In this document: positions 1 through 10,047 of the stretch, piece by piece
How positions within the stretch are numbered: the first letter of the stretch is position 1
How the letters are laid out: every line of letters starts with the position of its first letter
Source: Salinadaptatus halalkaliphilus
GTDB lineage: Archaea > Halobacteriota > Halobacteria > Halobacteriales > Natrialbaceae
Length of the DNA stretch: 64,000 bases
NCBI RefSeq assembly: GCF_006543045.1
Contig: NZ_RBZW01000076.1
Location: forward strand, 180,820 to 244,819
Reading direction: 5' to 3'
Position numbers and translations under genes: made by a program
The notes under the pieces: model-generated
Seen by the model: only the letters and a program-made list of their open reading frames with translations
What the model was told of the DNA's origin: nothing
The model's database searches: none

Positions 1-123
1 TACGCTCGCAAACGAGATCAGATCGACGACAAGTACGGTATCGAACAGCAGGTGTACGAACCCGAAACGACCGAGACTGTGCCGGACGATGCGGCGGCGG
101 CTGATGGAGGTGTAAGCGAATGA
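1..123 (+). CDS. C-terminal end of small symporter subunit (DUF4212-like), partial
   Basis: Open from base 1 in frame 1 to a TGA at 121-123. The last 40 residues are charged (YARKRDQIDDKYG near the start, then an acidic tail), which is how DUF4212 proteins end after their two membrane helices. Its stop overlaps the start of the large symporter gene in an ATGA arrangement, and DUF4212 genes normally sit directly before VC_2705-type symporters. The identification rests mainly on this context because the membrane part lies outside the window. Confidence 0.6.
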   Translation, partial: YARKRDQIDDKYGIEQQVYEPETTETVPDDAAAADGGVSE

Positions 124-1832
124 TAGACGCGCTCGCGGTGACGCCGGAACTCGCGACGGTTCCGCTACAGGCGTCAGAAGAACTGCTACCGGAGGGGCTC
201 GACATTTCGTTCAAGGCCGCTCCCGCAGTCATCGTCGTGTTGATGATGCTGTCGTTCCTCGTGGCTGGCTTCTTCTACAGGGTCGCTAACACGGACGACA
301 TGTGGGTCGCCGGCCGCTCGATCGGGAACGTCGAGAACGGGATGGCGATCGGCTCGAACTGGATGTCGGCCGCGTCGTATCTCGGAATGGCGGCGCTGAT
401 CGCCCTTTCGGGGGTTTACGGCCTCGCATTCGTCGTCGGCTGGACCACGGGATATTTCATCCTGCTAATCTTCATGGCCGCGCAGATGCGCCGATTCGGG
501 AAATACACCGCACCGGACTTCGTCGGGGACCGATTCAACTCCGACACCGCCAGAGCGCTGGCCGCGGTCACCACGTTCCTCATCGGACTCGTGTACGCGC
601 TCGGACAGGCCCGTGGGATGGGACTCGTCGGGATGTACATCCTCGGTGACTGGTCTGCCATCACTGGCGGCACGCTGAGTGCCTACCAGACGATGATGGT
701 CCTGTTCATGGTCGTCACCATTGCGTACCTCGCGCTATCCGGGATGCTGGGAGCGACCAAGAACATGGTGCTTCAGTACGTTATTCTGATCGTCGCGTTC
801 CTCGTCGGCCTGCTCGTTACGGGCTGGACCACCGGGTACACGACCATCCTGCCACAGATCGAGTACGGGCTGTTGATCGACCAGCTCGGCAACGAGTTCT
901 CCGATCCCTTCGCCGGTGGGAGCTACTACCTCTGGATCGCGACCTGTTTCAGCCTGATCTTCGGGACCTGCGGACTGCCCCACGTCCTGGTCAGGTTCTA
1001 CACGGTCGAGAACGAACGGATCGCCCGCTGGTCGTGCACCTGGGGGCTGTTCTTCATCTGTCTGCTGTACCTGAGTGCACCCGCGTTCGCGGCGATCGGA
1101 ACGCTCCTGTTCAGCGAGAACATCACAGCCGCCTACGGCGACCCCGGCATGACCGACGTCGCCGGTGACGTGATCGTCGTCCTGGCCGCACAGCTCGCCG
1201 GGTTACCGGAGTGGTTCGTGGGCATCGTGGCCGCCGGCGGTATCGCGGCGGCGATTGCGACCACGGCCGGCCTGTTCATCGCCGCGTCGTCTGCCATTTC
1301 ACACGACATCTACGCGAACATCATCAACGAAGACGCGACCCAGCGCCAGCAAGTCCTGATCGGGCGCCTGAGCATCGTCCTGCTGGGCGTGCTGACGATC
1401 ATCATGACGCTTGATCCGTCCGCACCGATCGCCGCGCTCGTCTCCTTTGCGTTCGCACTCGCTGCGATCGTGCTGTTCCCGATGTTCTTCCTCGGGCTCT
1501 GGTGGGAGCGCACCAACCGACAGGGTGCACTCGCCGGCATGGTCATCGGACTGATCATCTGGACCATCCCGATGCTCAACGAAGGACATCTCATGAACGA
1601 ACCGTGGGGCATCGAGTGGCTCGCGACCTGGGTGCCGGCGATCGGTTCCGGACTGATCGGCGTCCCAGTCGTCTTCGCCGTCGTCATCGTCGTCTCGCTG
1701 CTCACTGACGACCCGCCACTCGAGACCAAACAGATGGTCCGACAATGTCACAGCCCAGATCCGATGCCGAAAGACAAGACTGCGGCGGATATCGTCGCCG
1801 AAAAGAACGGAAACGCACCAGCCGACGACTAA
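120..1832 (+). CDS. Sodium:solute symporter family protein (VC_2705/ActP-like cation-acetate symporter)
   Basis: 570 residues with about 13 hydrophobic segments, the length and pattern of the SSS family. The N-terminal core carries WVAGRSIG and GSNWMSAASYLG, matching the substrate/sodium-binding region of acetate and other monocarboxylate symporters. The segment GTCGLPHVLVRFYTV in mid-protein is typical of the VC_2705 subfamily. The ATG overlaps the stop of the upstream DUF4212-like gene, and a universal stress protein gene begins 4 bases after the stop. A three-gene operon for carboxylate uptake is likely. The exact substrate cannot be read from the sequence; acetate, propionate or lactate are plausible. 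Confidence 0.9.
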   Translation: MIDALAVTPELATVPLQASEELLPEGLDISFKAAPAVIVVLMMLSFLVAGFFYRVANTDDMWVAGRSIGNVENGMAIGSNWMSAASYLGMAALIALSGVYGLAFVVGWTTGYFILLIFMAAQMRRFGKYTAPDFVGDRFNSDTARALAAVTTFLIGLVYALGQARGMGLVGMYILGDWSAITGGTLSAYQTMMVLFMVVTIAYLALSGMLGATKNMVLQYVILIVAFLVGLLVTGWTTGYTTILPQIEYGLLIDQLGNEFSDPFAGGSYYLWIATCFSLIFGTCGLPHVLVRFYTVENERIARWSCTWGLFFICLLYLSAPAFAAIGTLLFSENITAAYGDPGMTDVAGDVIVVLAAQLAGLPEWFVGIVAAGGIAAAIATTAGLFIAASSAISHDIYANIINEDATQRQQVLIGRLSIVLLGVLTIIMTLDPSAPIAALVSFAFALAAIVLFPMFFLGLWWERTNRQGALAGMVIGLIIWTIPMLNEGHLMNEPWGIEWLATWVPAIGSGLIGVPVVFAVVIVVSLLTDDPPLETKQMVRQCHSPDPMPKDKTAADIVAEKNGNAPADD

Positions 1833-1835
1833 CCA

Positions 1836-2297
1836 ATGTACGAACGCATACTCATTCCGACGGACGGCAGCAACGTCGCACAGGCAGCGGTCGACAGCGC
1901 AATCGATCTCGCCGAGAGGTACGACGCAGAGATCCACGCGTTGTTCGTCGCCGATACCGACGCAGTGGCGTACGGTCTCGGTACCGAACAGGTCGATCGG
2001 ATCCGACAAGGGAACTTCGAGGGGATGACCGAGTTACGCGAGGACGCCACGGAAGCAACCAGTTACGTGACCGAACAGGCCGAGAAAGCAGGCGTCGCGG
2101 CGGTCGAGCACCACGCGGGGGGACAACCCCACCGGATGATTGCCAACTACGCAGACGATCACGAAATCGACCTCATCGTGATCGGTAGCCACGGTCGCTC
2201 GGGCGTCCGGCGTGCGTTGCTCGGCAGCGTCACCGAACGCGTCCTTCGATCCACGCACACCCCGGTGCTGGTCGTCGACTACCAGGAAGACGACTGA
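1836..2297 (+). CDS. Universal stress protein family (UspA-like)
   Basis: 153 residues forming one Usp domain. It starts MYERILIPTDGS and ends with GSHGRSGVRRALLGSVTERV, the G-x2-G-x9-G(S/T) ATP-binding signature, so it is expected to bind ATP. It starts 4 bases after the symporter stop and is probably co-transcribed; Usp genes often follow transporters in haloarchaea and may tune their activity (inference). Its TGA stop is also the first three bases of a copy of the dispersed palindromic element. Confidence 0.93.
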   Translation: MYERILIPTDGSNVAQAAVDSAIDLAERYDAEIHALFVADTDAVAYGLGTEQVDRIRQGNFEGMTELREDATEATSYVTEQAEKAGVAAVEHHAGGQPHRMIANYADDHEIDLIVIGSHGRSGVRRALLGSVTERVLRSTHTPVLVVDYQEDD

Positions 2298-2379
2298 TAC
2301 GGTCGCGTGGAACGACGTCCCGGTGGCCCCGCAGGGCGGTCGCGGGCACACCGGCATCGACCCACAGCAGACCGTCTGA
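2295..2379. repeat. Dispersed palindromic element, copy a (degenerate)
   Basis: 85 bp running from TGATACGG to CCGTCTGA. The ends match full copies elsewhere but the arms have diverged, and the inner CCGGTG...CACCGG pairing is weak. The left TGA is the usp stop codon. Confidence 0.6.
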
Positions 2380-2468
2380 ACGGACGAACGCGCAAGACTG
2401 ACGTACGACCGTTTCTTTCCACAGACTATGATCGAACTCGTACGACACTCGCGGTGTGAAACGCCACG

Positions 2469-2687
2469 ATGAGTCTCACTGACCGCCTTCGCGAGCACGT
2501 TCGTGACAACCGTGGGGGAATGCTGTACGACCTGATGTTCGCCGTCGTCTGGGTCGGCCTGGTTAGCTTTCTGTTCGACGTCGTCTTTACCGACGCACCC
2601 CGGTGGGCGTTCTACATGTTCATGCTCGCCGGCATTCCCGCCTACTTCGGCTTTTTCATCTCGCTCGAGATCGCGAAAAACCAGTGA
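2469..2687 (+). CDS. Small two-helix membrane protein, function unknown
   Basis: 72 residues: a charged N-terminus (MSLTDRLREHVRDNRGG), then two hydrophobic stretches at roughly residues 22-41 and 47-66, and a short basic end. The composition fits a real haloarchaeal membrane protein. I do not recognise a characterised family. It sits alone between two copies of the palindromic repeat, and its TGA stop is the start of copy b. Confidence 0.7.
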   Translation: MSLTDRLREHVRDNRGGMLYDLMFAVVWVGLVSFLFDVVFTDAPRWAFYMFMLAGIPAYFGFFISLEIAKNQ

Positions 2688-2770
2688 TACGGTTTCCTGT
2701 GAGTCATTTCCGGCGCAACCGCGACCCGAGCAGCGGTTGCGTCGGTACATCGTTACAGTAATCCGTATGA
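2685..2770. repeat. Dispersed palindromic element, copy b (full)
   Basis: 86 bp from TGATACGG to CCGTATGA. The inner stem is CCGGCGCAACCGC with its partner GCGGTTGCGTCGG (one G-T pair) around a 10-base loop. It lies in the opposite orientation to copies e, f and g: the GTCATTTCCGG-type arm is on the left. Direct TGA triplets flank the TACGG/CCGTA ends. Confidence 0.9.
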
Positions 2771-2799
2771 CTCGTCGAGAAGGCGCCGGCCAGATCCGA

Positions 2800-3027
2800 T
2801 TAGGCGGCGTCTTTGCTCGCAATCGCTCGCTGTCGCAGCCACACACAGAGGAGACTGGCGAGGGCGAAGATCACCGGCGTCGCTAGATCACTCGCCGAAC
2901 CCGACACAGCCTGCGAAACGGTCATGCCAGCCAGCAGCGCGAACAGAAACGCGAGCAGTCCCGTTATCGGGACCGCGAACCCGTCCGGAAATGCCGACGC
3001 ACGCCCGCCGTTCGACTCGTTTCCCAT
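2800..3027 (-). CDS. Small membrane protein, function unknown
   Basis: 75 residues if started at the ATG giving MGNESNGG. The upstream in-frame extension (MCRFQCHRCVGF...) is basic and unlike halophilic proteins, so I rejected it. Two hydrophobic helices span roughly residues 17-38 and 45-64, ending in a short charged tail. Its stop faces the repeat copy b. It is followed divergently by nothing obvious and preceded by the cyclophilin-like gene on the same strand. No family recognised. Confidence 0.6.
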   Translation of the reverse strand: MGNESNGGRASAFPDGFAVPITGLLAFLFALLAGMTVSQAVSGSASDLATPVIFALASLLCVWLRQRAIASKDAA

Positions 3028-3103
3028 ACGCCGCCCGTTCGTCCGTCGCCGACTAAAACCTACGCATCGGTGACACTGGAAACGACACACACTCGAGCGT
3101 CGG

Positions 3104-3475
3104 TCACGACCGATCGAGGCTCACGCGGGCCCCGCCCTCGAGACCGGAAAGCGCCGCGACATCCTCGAGGACGGCGACGACGGTGACGGGCGCAGCGGCT
3201 CGCGGTTCGTCGTCGACGCTGGCTGGCGTCGGTCCCCAGAACAGACAGCACTTCTCGCCGGCAGGCCAGTAGGCGATCGCGCCTTCGGGAACGACTTCGC
3301 GTGCGTTCTCGTTCGAGACGGATATCGACGCGTCGAAGTAGAGTTCGTCACCCCAGCGGATCGCCTCGCCCGAGAGAGGAAGCGCGTTGGCAAACGCCGC
3401 CCGGGTTTCGGGCGCGTCGTCGGTCCAGGTCGCCTCGAGGTCGTACTCGCCGACGGTGACTCGAAGGTCGGTCAT
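3104..3475 (-). CDS. Cyclophilin-like fold protein (COG2164/TM1367-like)
   Basis: 123 residues. The pattern is that of archaeal cyclophilin-like proteins: MTDLRVTVGEYDLEATW, then APETRAAFANALP, WGDELYF, VPEGAIAYWPAGEKCCLFWGPTPAS. The conserved YWPAG....LFWGPTP block is diagnostic. The fold resembles cyclophilin but the usual peptidyl-prolyl active site is not evident, so enzymatic activity is unproven. It is monocistronic or loosely linked to the membrane protein genes on either side. Confidence 0.85.
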   Translation of the reverse strand: MTDLRVTVGEYDLEATWTDDAPETRAAFANALPLSGEAIRWGDELYFDASISVSNENAREVVPEGAIAYWPAGEKCCLFWGPTPASVDDEPRAAAPVTVVAVLEDVAALSGLEGGARVSLDRS

Positions 3476-3529
3476 AGAACGAGCGACGGCAATGGACTAC
3501 TTTTCGCCACCGATTCACCGTCGGCAGAC

Positions 3530-4459
3530 TCATCGTTTGGTCTCGGTCTCGCGTTCCGGTTCGGGACCAGTAGGGATGCGTTCGACCGGTTTGCCACCAG
3601 TCCGTGCGCGTTCGATCGCCTCGAGGACTGCGTCGGGATCGTCGATCGTCCGTCGATCACAGCGAACGTCGAGCCATCCCGAACGCTCGAGGACGAGTTC
3701 GTCGTCGGTCAGCCGAACCGACTCGATCGCGTCCCACGGGACGACTTTCTGCGAGAGGGATTTCTCGAAGCGGAGACCGTGCTCGTGAACCGAGATCGTC
3801 GGCGGGTTCCACCGGTTCGTCGGATCGAAGTTCGCGTGGCGATCGGTCCAGACCGAGTACAGCAACGCGCCACAGTAGGCCGCGAAAAAGAGTCCGTAGA
3901 GCGAACCGGTTGCCAGTACCGAGGCGACGCTGGTCAGGAGACCGATCCCAAGAAACACGGTGCTGACGCTCCGGTGGGTAAGGATCCCACTTCGGTGCCA
4001 GTCCCACTGCGCGATCGGATCGTCGGGCGTCCGCGCGGCGGCGACGCGGTTTCGAGCCATCCGTGCGCCGCCGACCGCAAGCGGGGTCGTAAGCACGAAC
4101 AGCAATCCGATGGCGAACCCGAGTCGCCACTCGAGGGTTACGAGACCGACGAGGTGGGCGAACCAGACCGAGCCGAGCGCGACCACCGGGAGGAACCAGA
4201 CGAGTCGGCGACGGCGACTCCGACCGAGACGAACCGTCAGTCCGGACGTTCGGTTTACGAAGACGATACCGAGGACGGTCACGGCGGTGACGACGGTCGG
4301 AAACGTCGACAGGATGGTCGCGTTGTCCGCCCCGGCGACGACGCTCCCGAGCGTGACGACGCCGGCGACGATCACGCCGACGTAGAACGCGAGCGCCGCC
4401 GTAAAGCCGAGACTAGAGCCGTCGAAATCGGCCAACTCCGGGACCTGCTGGGTGGCCAT
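3530..4459 (-). CDS. Multi-helix membrane protein with C-terminal PH-like region
   Basis: 309 residues. About six hydrophobic segments fill residues 15-195 in three pairs. A soluble C-terminal part follows, with ISVHEHGLRFEKS...VPWDAIESVRLTDDELVL, the spacing seen in bacterial-type PH (bPH) domains. A polar, charged tail ends the protein. No catalytic motif is visible. It could be a membrane-stress or lipid-sensing protein, but that is speculation. It starts with the ATG giving MATQQVPEL, about 100 bases from the start-proximal end of the neighbouring flavoenzyme gene's stop. Confidence 0.75.
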   Translation of the reverse strand: MATQQVPELADFDGSSLGFTAALAFYVGVIVAGVVTLGSVVAGADNATILSTFPTVVTAVTVLGIVFVNRTSGLTVRLGRSRRRRLVWFLPVVALGSVWFAHLVGLVTLEWRLGFAIGLLFVLTTPLAVGGARMARNRVAAARTPDDPIAQWDWHRSGILTHRSVSTVFLGIGLLTSVASVLATGSLYGLFFAAYCGALLYSVWTDRHANFDPTNRWNPPTISVHEHGLRFEKSLSQKVVPWDAIESVRLTDDELVLERSGWLDVRCDRRTIDDPDAVLEAIERARTGGKPVERIPTGPEPERETETKR

Positions 4460-4559
4460 ATGAATCGGTCCACGCCGTCGATGATAATGCTACCGAACTG
4501 ACGACTCGAGGGCCGCGGCGAGATTCCTGGGACCGACCCTCGCCGTTGTAACCACCCTG

Positions 4560-6182
4560 TCACACGGACCGGCGTACTGCTCTCGGCAGGGATCGAAGCG
4601 AGTGAGTCACTTTGGCAGGGTGTGGCAATCCGAGCCGATAGCGAAGCCGATCCTGGCGTTTGAACGGCTCGAAGACTGCCGGCTCTTGGAGCTCCCAGAT
4701 CCGTGCCGGGTCGTCATAGCCGTGGCGCTCGAGGATGGCGTTTGCGGCCCGGCGTCCGGCTTCGGCCGCGGATTCCATCGAAGCCAGGTCGGTGTTCGTT
4801 CGAACGTAGTCCCCGGCGATCGAGAGGTTTTCGACGGCAGTATCGGCGGGCGGTCGATGTCGAAGCGATCCGGCGGTGTTGATCAACAGCGGCGATCGGT
4901 TCTCGACGCCGCTTTCGGTCTCGACGAGAGCGGGATCCAAGAACCACTCGACGAGCGCATCCTCGGGGAGTCTGGTGCCGTTCGTGTTGAGATGGGACTG
5001 CACCTGCGTCCAGATTTCCTCGGCGATCTCCTCGCGCGTACAGTTCCTCGCCGACTTCTCGTAGACCACGCCGGGTGTGTCCCACTCCGACGCGATGACC
5101 GAGAGCACACCCTCGACCTGGTCGGGAGCCCGTCGGTCGATGGCAGCGACGTCCCAGAACTGCCGCTGTGAGATCGAGGTCAGTGCCCATGGCGACTCCG
5201 TGTAGACCTGATGGCCCCGCGTGAGTTCGACGTCGTCGTCGAGATAAAACTGGATACCGTTCATCCACGCGGTATCGAGGCGGTCGATTCCTGCGAGTGC
5301 CGGTGCCGCTCGGGCGAGCGACGGGGTGACGAACTCGGGAGCGACGTGGACCGGAACCGCAAGGACGAACTCGTCAGCGGCGACGGTGCGGCCATCTTCG
5401 AGCACGGCGGTCGACACCCGGTCTCCGTCGAGGGTCAGGTCGGCGACCGGCGTCGCCGCGTGTAGATCGACCCCGAGTTCCGTCAACCGATCGATCCAGG
5501 GATCGATCCACACGTCGTTCGTCGGTCCGTTCAGCACTCGCTCGGCAGGCCGGGTTGGATCGAGCTGACCGAACAGTAACTGGAGATAGATTGTGCCGAT
5601 CGTTCGAGCGCTGCCGACCTGTGGCCGGAGCGCTACCAGCGACTGTGTCGCGTAGGCGAGGCGATCACGGAATTCGGGCGAGCGGTGCTCGGCATCGACG
5701 AACTCCCACCAGGACATCGCCTCGAGTTCCGTTTCGCGCCGCTTTCGACACGCCGTCAGCAGGTAGCAAAGTCGTTCGAGGAGGAATCGAACGTCGCGAC
5801 GGGGGAGGTCATCCGCGAACGCGGGTTGCAGGCGCTGGAACCACTCCCGGACCGTCGTCGGCGTCCCGGTTTCGCCGAGCCGATCGGGTCGGCTGATGCC
5901 TGCGATTAGCGTCTCGCTCGTCGGCACCAAATTGTCCGCGACGGTTCCGTTTCCGTCCGGTATCCGTGCCATCGTGTCGACGACGTGGCGATAGAACGCC
6001 GGAAAGAACCGGAAGCCGTGTTCGCCATGAAGCGTCCCCTCGCCGTCGATCGGCATCGATCTGGCCTTCCCGCCGAACCGCGCTCTCGCCTCGAACAGGC
6101 TGACGTCGACCCCTCGCTCGGCGAGTTCGTGTGCCGCCGACAGACCGCCGACACCGCCGCCCAGAACAGCGACTTGCGTCAT
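4560..6182 (-). CDS. FAD-dependent amine oxidase/desaturase-like protein (HpnE/COG3349-like)
   Basis: 540 residues. The N-terminal dinucleotide-binding motif VLGGGVGGLSAAHELAERG ends in an acidic residue (SLFEAR), followed by FGGKARS and GEHGFRFFPAFYRHVVDTM. This is the pattern of phytoene-desaturase relatives and hydroxysqualene dehydroxylase HpnE. The C-terminal LSIAGDYVRTNTDLASMESAAEAGRRAA is the FAD-closing motif. An isoprenoid or carotenoid substrate is likely because haloarchaea make bacterioruberin and squalene, but no isoprenoid gene is adjacent. The length is slightly greater than typical HpnE, so I keep the specific substrate open. Confidence 0.82.
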   Translation of the reverse strand: MTQVAVLGGGVGGLSAAHELAERGVDVSLFEARARFGGKARSMPIDGEGTLHGEHGFRFFPAFYRHVVDTMARIPDGNGTVADNLVPTSETLIAGISRPDRLGETGTPTTVREWFQRLQPAFADDLPRRDVRFLLERLCYLLTACRKRRETELEAMSWWEFVDAEHRSPEFRDRLAYATQSLVALRPQVGSARTIGTIYLQLLFGQLDPTRPAERVLNGPTNDVWIDPWIDRLTELGVDLHAATPVADLTLDGDRVSTAVLEDGRTVAADEFVLAVPVHVAPEFVTPSLARAAPALAGIDRLDTAWMNGIQFYLDDDVELTRGHQVYTESPWALTSISQRQFWDVAAIDRRAPDQVEGVLSVIASEWDTPGVVYEKSARNCTREEIAEEIWTQVQSHLNTNGTRLPEDALVEWFLDPALVETESGVENRSPLLINTAGSLRHRPPADTAVENLSIAGDYVRTNTDLASMESAAEAGRRAANAILERHGYDDPARIWELQEPAVFEPFKRQDRLRYRLGLPHPAKVTHSLRSLPRAVRRSV

Positions 6183-6341
6183 TGACGGAGGTCAGAGCCC
6201 GACAGTTGTAAACGCAGCCCCAAACAGTGATGTGCGGACTCCCCACACTGGTACTGCAGACTCGAGTCCGGCGGTGTGGGAGTCCCTGTCTCGTCGACTC
6301 CCCTCCGAAACCGTTTTCAACTGCTCACGCGCACACTCGGT

Positions 6342-8045
6342 ATGCCGACGGAATCGGACACTCATTATGACCCCGAACTGGGGAACAAGTTCATCTTCGT
6401 CACCGGCGGCGTCATGTCGGGACTGGGCAAGGGGATCACGGCCGCGAGCACCGGCCGGCTCCTCAAAAACGCCGGGTTCGACGTCACCGCGGTCAAGATC
6501 GACCCGTATCTGAACGTCGACGCGGGGACGATGAATCCCTACCAGCACGGGGAGGTCTATGTCTTAGAGGACGGCGGCGAGGTCGACCTCGATCTGGGGA
6601 ACTACGAGCGGTTCCTCGATATCGACATGACCTCGGACCACAACATCACCACCGGGAAGACCTACCAGCACGTCATCGAGAAAGAGCGTGCCGGCGACTA
6701 TCTCGGGAAGACGGTCCAGATCATCCCGCACGTTACGGACGACATCAAGCGGCGGATCCGGGAGGCCGCCGAAGGTACTGACGTCTGTCTCATCGAGGTC
6801 GGCGGCACCGTCGGGGACATCGAGGGGATGCCCTACCTCGAGGCATTGCGCCAATTCGCTCACGAGGAACCCGAGGAGAACGTCCTCTTCGCCCACGTCA
6901 CCCTCGTCCCCTACTCGAAAAACGGCGAACAGAAGACGAAACCGACCCAACACAGCGTCAAGGAGGTGCGCTCGATCGGCCTCCAGCCCGACGTGATCGT
7001 CGGCCGTTGTGAGGACCGTCTGGATCCCGAAACGAAAGAGAAAATCGCGCTCTTTTGTGACATCCCGACCGACGCGGTGTTCTCGAACCCCGACGTCGAG
7101 GACGTCTATCACGTCCCGCTGATGGTCGAGGAAGGGGGCCTGGACCAGTACGTTTTAGAGCACTTCGGGATGGCCGAGGAGGCCCTGCCACCGGCCGATC
7201 GCACGAGCGACTGGCGCGAGACGGTCACGACCGAGAAGGAAGGCACCGTCGATGTCGCGCTCGTCGGCAAGTACGACTTGGAGGATGCCTACATGTCGAT
7301 CCACGAGTCGCTGAAACACGCCGGCTTCGAGGTCGGCGTCGACGTCGATGTCCACTGGGTGCCGGCCGACGACCTGGCCGACGGCCACGACGGCCAACTC
7401 GAGGGGACCGACGGCGTCATCGTCCCCGGCGGCTTCGGGATGCGCGGCTCCGAAGGCAAGATCGAGGCCGTCCGCTACGCCCGCGAGAACGACATTCCCT
7501 TCCTCGGGCTCTGTCTGGGCTTCCAGATGGCCGTCGTCGAGTACGCCCGCAACGTGCTGGGCCTCGAGGGCGCTCACTCCGCGGAGATGGACGAGGAGAC
7601 GCCCCATCCCGTCATCGACATCCTGCCCGAGCAGTACGAGGTCGAGGACATGGGCGGGACGATGCGCCTGGGCGAGCACACGACCGTCATCGAGCCGGAG
7701 ACGCTCGCCTACGACCTCTACGACGATACGTCCTGTTCGGAGCGCCACCGCCACCGCTACGAGGTCAATCCGGAGTACTTCGACGCCTTCGAGGACGAGC
7801 CCCTGACGTTCTCGGGCACCGCGGGCAACCGGATGGAGATTCTCGAACTCGAGGACCACCCCTACTTCCTCGGGACGCAGTTCCACCCCGAGTACACGTC
7901 CCGACCCGGCCAGCCGAGCCCGCCGTTTTTGGGCCTGGTCGAGGCCGTCACCGCGGCCGAAGAACACGACGATGCAGACGGTCAATCGATCGGCAAGACG
8001 GACGGTCAGACAGCCGACGACACCGAAACGGAGGTTACCCACTAA
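6342..8045 (+). CDS. pyrG: CTP synthase (glutamine-hydrolysing)
   Basis: 567 residues from the ATG at 6342; the in-frame extension upstream has no family match. Converts UTP, ATP and glutamine to CTP. The synthetase domain opens with [21 protein letters not shown] and contains [15 protein letters not shown] and [14 protein letters not shown]. The class I glutamine amidotransferase domain has [10 protein letters not shown] and the catalytic cysteine in [18 protein letters not shown], with the partner His/Glu in [12 protein letters not shown]. An acidic C-terminal tail of about 35 residues is a halophilic extension. Its TAA overlaps the ATG of guaAb by one base, so the two are translationally coupled. 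Confidence 0.98.
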   Translation: MPTESDTHYDPELGNKFIFVTGGVMSGLGKGITAASTGRLLKNAGFDVTAVKIDPYLNVDAGTMNPYQHGEVYVLEDGGEVDLDLGNYERFLDIDMTSDHNITTGKTYQHVIEKERAGDYLGKTVQIIPHVTDDIKRRIREAAEGTDVCLIEVGGTVGDIEGMPYLEALRQFAHEEPEENVLFAHVTLVPYSKNGEQKTKPTQHSVKEVRSIGLQPDVIVGRCEDRLDPETKEKIALFCDIPTDAVFSNPDVEDVYHVPLMVEEGGLDQYVLEHFGMAEEALPPADRTSDWRETVTTEKEGTVDVALVGKYDLEDAYMSIHESLKHAGFEVGVDVDVHWVPADDLADGHDGQLEGTDGVIVPGGFGMRGSEGKIEAVRYARENDIPFLGLCLGFQMAVVEYARNVLGLEGAHSAEMDEETPHPVIDILPEQYEVEDMGGTMRLGEHTTVIEPETLAYDLYDDTSCSERHRHRYEVNPEYFDAFEDEPLTFSGTAGNRMEILELEDHPYFLGTQFHPEYTSRPGQPSPPFLGLVEAVTAAEEHDDADGQSIGKTDGQTADDTETEVTH

Positions 8046-8962
8046 TGGTAGACACTGAGACGTTCGTTCCAGACGCAGTCGAAGAGATCGAAGCCGAAAT
8101 CGGCGACGCAAACGCCGTCATCGCCCTCTCGGGCGGGGTCGACTCGAGCGTCGCCGCCGCGCTGGCCTACGAGGCTATCGGCGACCGACTCACGCCGGTC
8201 TACGTCGACACCGGCCTGATGCGGAAAGGCGAGACCGACCAGATCCGCGAGACGTTCGACTACATGGAGTCGCTGCGGATCGTCGACGCGAAAGATCGCT
8301 TCCTCGAGGCGCTTGCCGGCGTCACGGACCCCGAACAGAAGCGGTCGGTCATCGGCGAACAGTTCATTCGGGAGTTCGAGCGCGAAGCGACAGACGCCGA
8401 TGCCGATTACCTCGTCCAGGGGACGATCTACCCCGACCGCATCGAGAGCGAGGGCGGGATCAAATCACACCACAACGTCGGCGGCCTCCCCGATGTCGTC
8501 GACTTCGAGGGCATCGTCGAACCCGTTCGTGACCTCTACAAGGACGAAGTTCGGGAGGTCGCGCGCCACCTCGGCTTAGACGAGATCGTCGCCGAGCGGA
8601 TGCCGTTCCCCGGTCCCGGACTCGCCGTGCGGGTCATCGGGGAGGTCACCGAGGAGAAACTCGCGGTCGCCCGCCACGCCTGTCACGTGGTCGAAGAGGA
8701 ACTCGAGGAGTACGAACCGTGGCAGGCCCTCGCGGCGGTCATCGGGAAGGCGACGGGCGTCAAAGGCGACAACCGCGTCCACGGCTGGGTCGTTTCCGTT
8801 CGCTCGGTCGAGTCCCGCGACGGGATGACCGCCCGCGCCCAGGAGATCGACTGGGAGACCCTCCAGCGCATCCAGTCTCGCATTACGGGCCAGAACGACA
8901 ACGTCGCCCGCGTCGTCTACGACGTGACCCACAAACCGCCCGCGACCATCGAGTACGAATGA
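8045..8962 (+). CDS. guaAb: GMP synthase subunit B (ATP-pyrophosphatase subunit)
   Basis: 305 residues. Activates XMP with ATP and aminates it to GMP using ammonia from a separate glutaminase subunit. The PP-loop is [18 protein letters not shown] near residue 30. It carries the dimerisation end [17 protein letters not shown]. Archaea encode this enzyme as two subunits; the partner guaAa is not in this window. It overlaps pyrG upstream and the small gene downstream, forming a nucleotide-synthesis operon. Confidence 0.97.
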   Translation: MVDTETFVPDAVEEIEAEIGDANAVIALSGGVDSSVAAALAYEAIGDRLTPVYVDTGLMRKGETDQIRETFDYMESLRIVDAKDRFLEALAGVTDPEQKRSVIGEQFIREFEREATDADADYLVQGTIYPDRIESEGGIKSHHNVGGLPDVVDFEGIVEPVRDLYKDEVREVARHLGLDEIVAERMPFPGPGLAVRVIGEVTEEKLAVARHACHVVEEELEEYEPWQALAAVIGKATGVKGDNRVHGWVVSVRSVESRDGMTARAQEIDWETLQRIQSRITGQNDNVARVVYDVTHKPPATIEYE

Positions 8963-9288
8963 GTATGGACGCTATCGTCGCCGGACCGGACGAGGACGAC
9001 ATTGGCGCGGCTCTCGAGGCCGAAGGCGTCGCCGTCTCCCGGCTCGACGGCGTCATCAGCCGACCCGAACTCGAGGAGGCGGGCGCGCTCGAGGCCGATC
9101 TGTACGTGCTCACCGACCTCGATCAGGCGACGACGATCCCGATCGTCTGCGATCTGAACGACGACGTTCGGACCGTCGTCTACGCGAATCGGACGATTCC
9201 GGAGTTCGTCTCGGCCCAGCTGGATCTCGCGATCGATCCGAAGTTGATGGACGCGAGCGTCGTCGCCGACGAGTTAGCCACGCAGTGA
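8959..9288 (+). CDS. Small haloarchaeal protein linked to pyrG-guaAb (DUF7126-like)
   Basis: 109 residues from the ATG at 8959, which overlaps the guaAb TGA (ATGA); a second ATG lies two codons on. It contains [21 protein letters not shown] and [24 protein letters not shown]. No catalytic motif is visible. Similar small proteins follow guaAb in haloarchaea and have been loosely labelled CTP synthetase; I would not use that name since pyrG is present. A regulatory or accessory role is inferred from coupling only. Confidence 0.75.
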   Translation: MSMDAIVAGPDEDDIGAALEAEGVAVSRLDGVISRPELEEAGALEADLYVLTDLDQATTIPIVCDLNDDVRTVVYANRTIPEFVSAQLDLAIDPKLMDASVVADELATQ

Positions 9289-9301
9289 CGGGGCGGTCCT
9301 C

Positions 9302-9982
9302 ATGATCGCGACGAGTATCACGCTCGCTGCAGGCGCCGTCTTCGGACTGGCACTCGCCGCACCGCCGGGCCCGATGAACGCCATCATCGCCGAGGAGAGC
9401 GTCGTCCGCGGCTGGACCGCCGGCTTTTCGGCCGGCCTCGGCGCGATGGCCGCCGACGTGCTCTTTTTCGTCCTGACGCTCGCCGGCGTCGTCGCCGTCA
9501 TCGACCACTATCCGGCGGTCCGGCCGTTGCTCTATTTCGGCGGCGGCCTGCTCATGCTGTACTTCGCGGTCGGCGCGATCGAGGAAGCCAGAGCCGCCGC
9601 CTCCTTTACCGACGGCGGGCAGGACACCTCGAGCGGCTTTCGCAAGACGTTCGCGCTCTCGTTGACCAATCCGTACCAGATCGGCTTTTGGGTGACTGTC
9701 GGCGTCGGCTTGCTCGAGGCGGGCACCCTCGACGTGTTGGCCTACGTCCCGGCACTTGGCGAGGCCCTCGCGGGAACGCTCGTCGTCCAGACCGGGTCGC
9801 CGTCGCTACTGGTCGGTTTCTTCGCGGGCATCGCCGTCTGGATCGTCGTCTACCCGGCGGCGCTGGTCTCGGCGGGCCGGCGCATCGACGCCGCCGCACC
9901 GATCGTCGCCGCGGGAAGTGCCGTCGTCCTGGTCGGCTTCGGACTCGGCTTTCTGGCGATGGGTGCGCTTCGAGTCGTCTGA
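9302..9982 (+). CDS. LysE family amino acid exporter
   Basis: 226 residues with six hydrophobic helices. The opening carries LAAPPGPMNAIIAEESVVRGW, the LysE/RhtB signature around helix 1, followed by FSAGLGAMAADVLFFVLTL. FALSLTNPYQIGFWV matches the conserved mid-protein motif. It probably exports amino acids or homoserine-like compounds, substrate unknown. It begins 14 bases after the preceding small gene and may be part of that operon. Confidence 0.9.
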   Translation: MIATSITLAAGAVFGLALAAPPGPMNAIIAEESVVRGWTAGFSAGLGAMAADVLFFVLTLAGVVAVIDHYPAVRPLLYFGGGLLMLYFAVGAIEEARAAASFTDGGQDTSSGFRKTFALSLTNPYQIGFWVTVGVGLLEAGTLDVLAYVPALGEALAGTLVVQTGSPSLLVGFFAGIAVWIVVYPAALVSAGRRIDAAAPIVAAGSAVVLVGFGLGFLAMGALRVV

Positions 9983-10047
9983 TCGGGAACCCATAGACGG
10001 TTGTTGGCGATCTGTTTTTGCCTGGAGCTACTCGTCTCGAGTCGGGT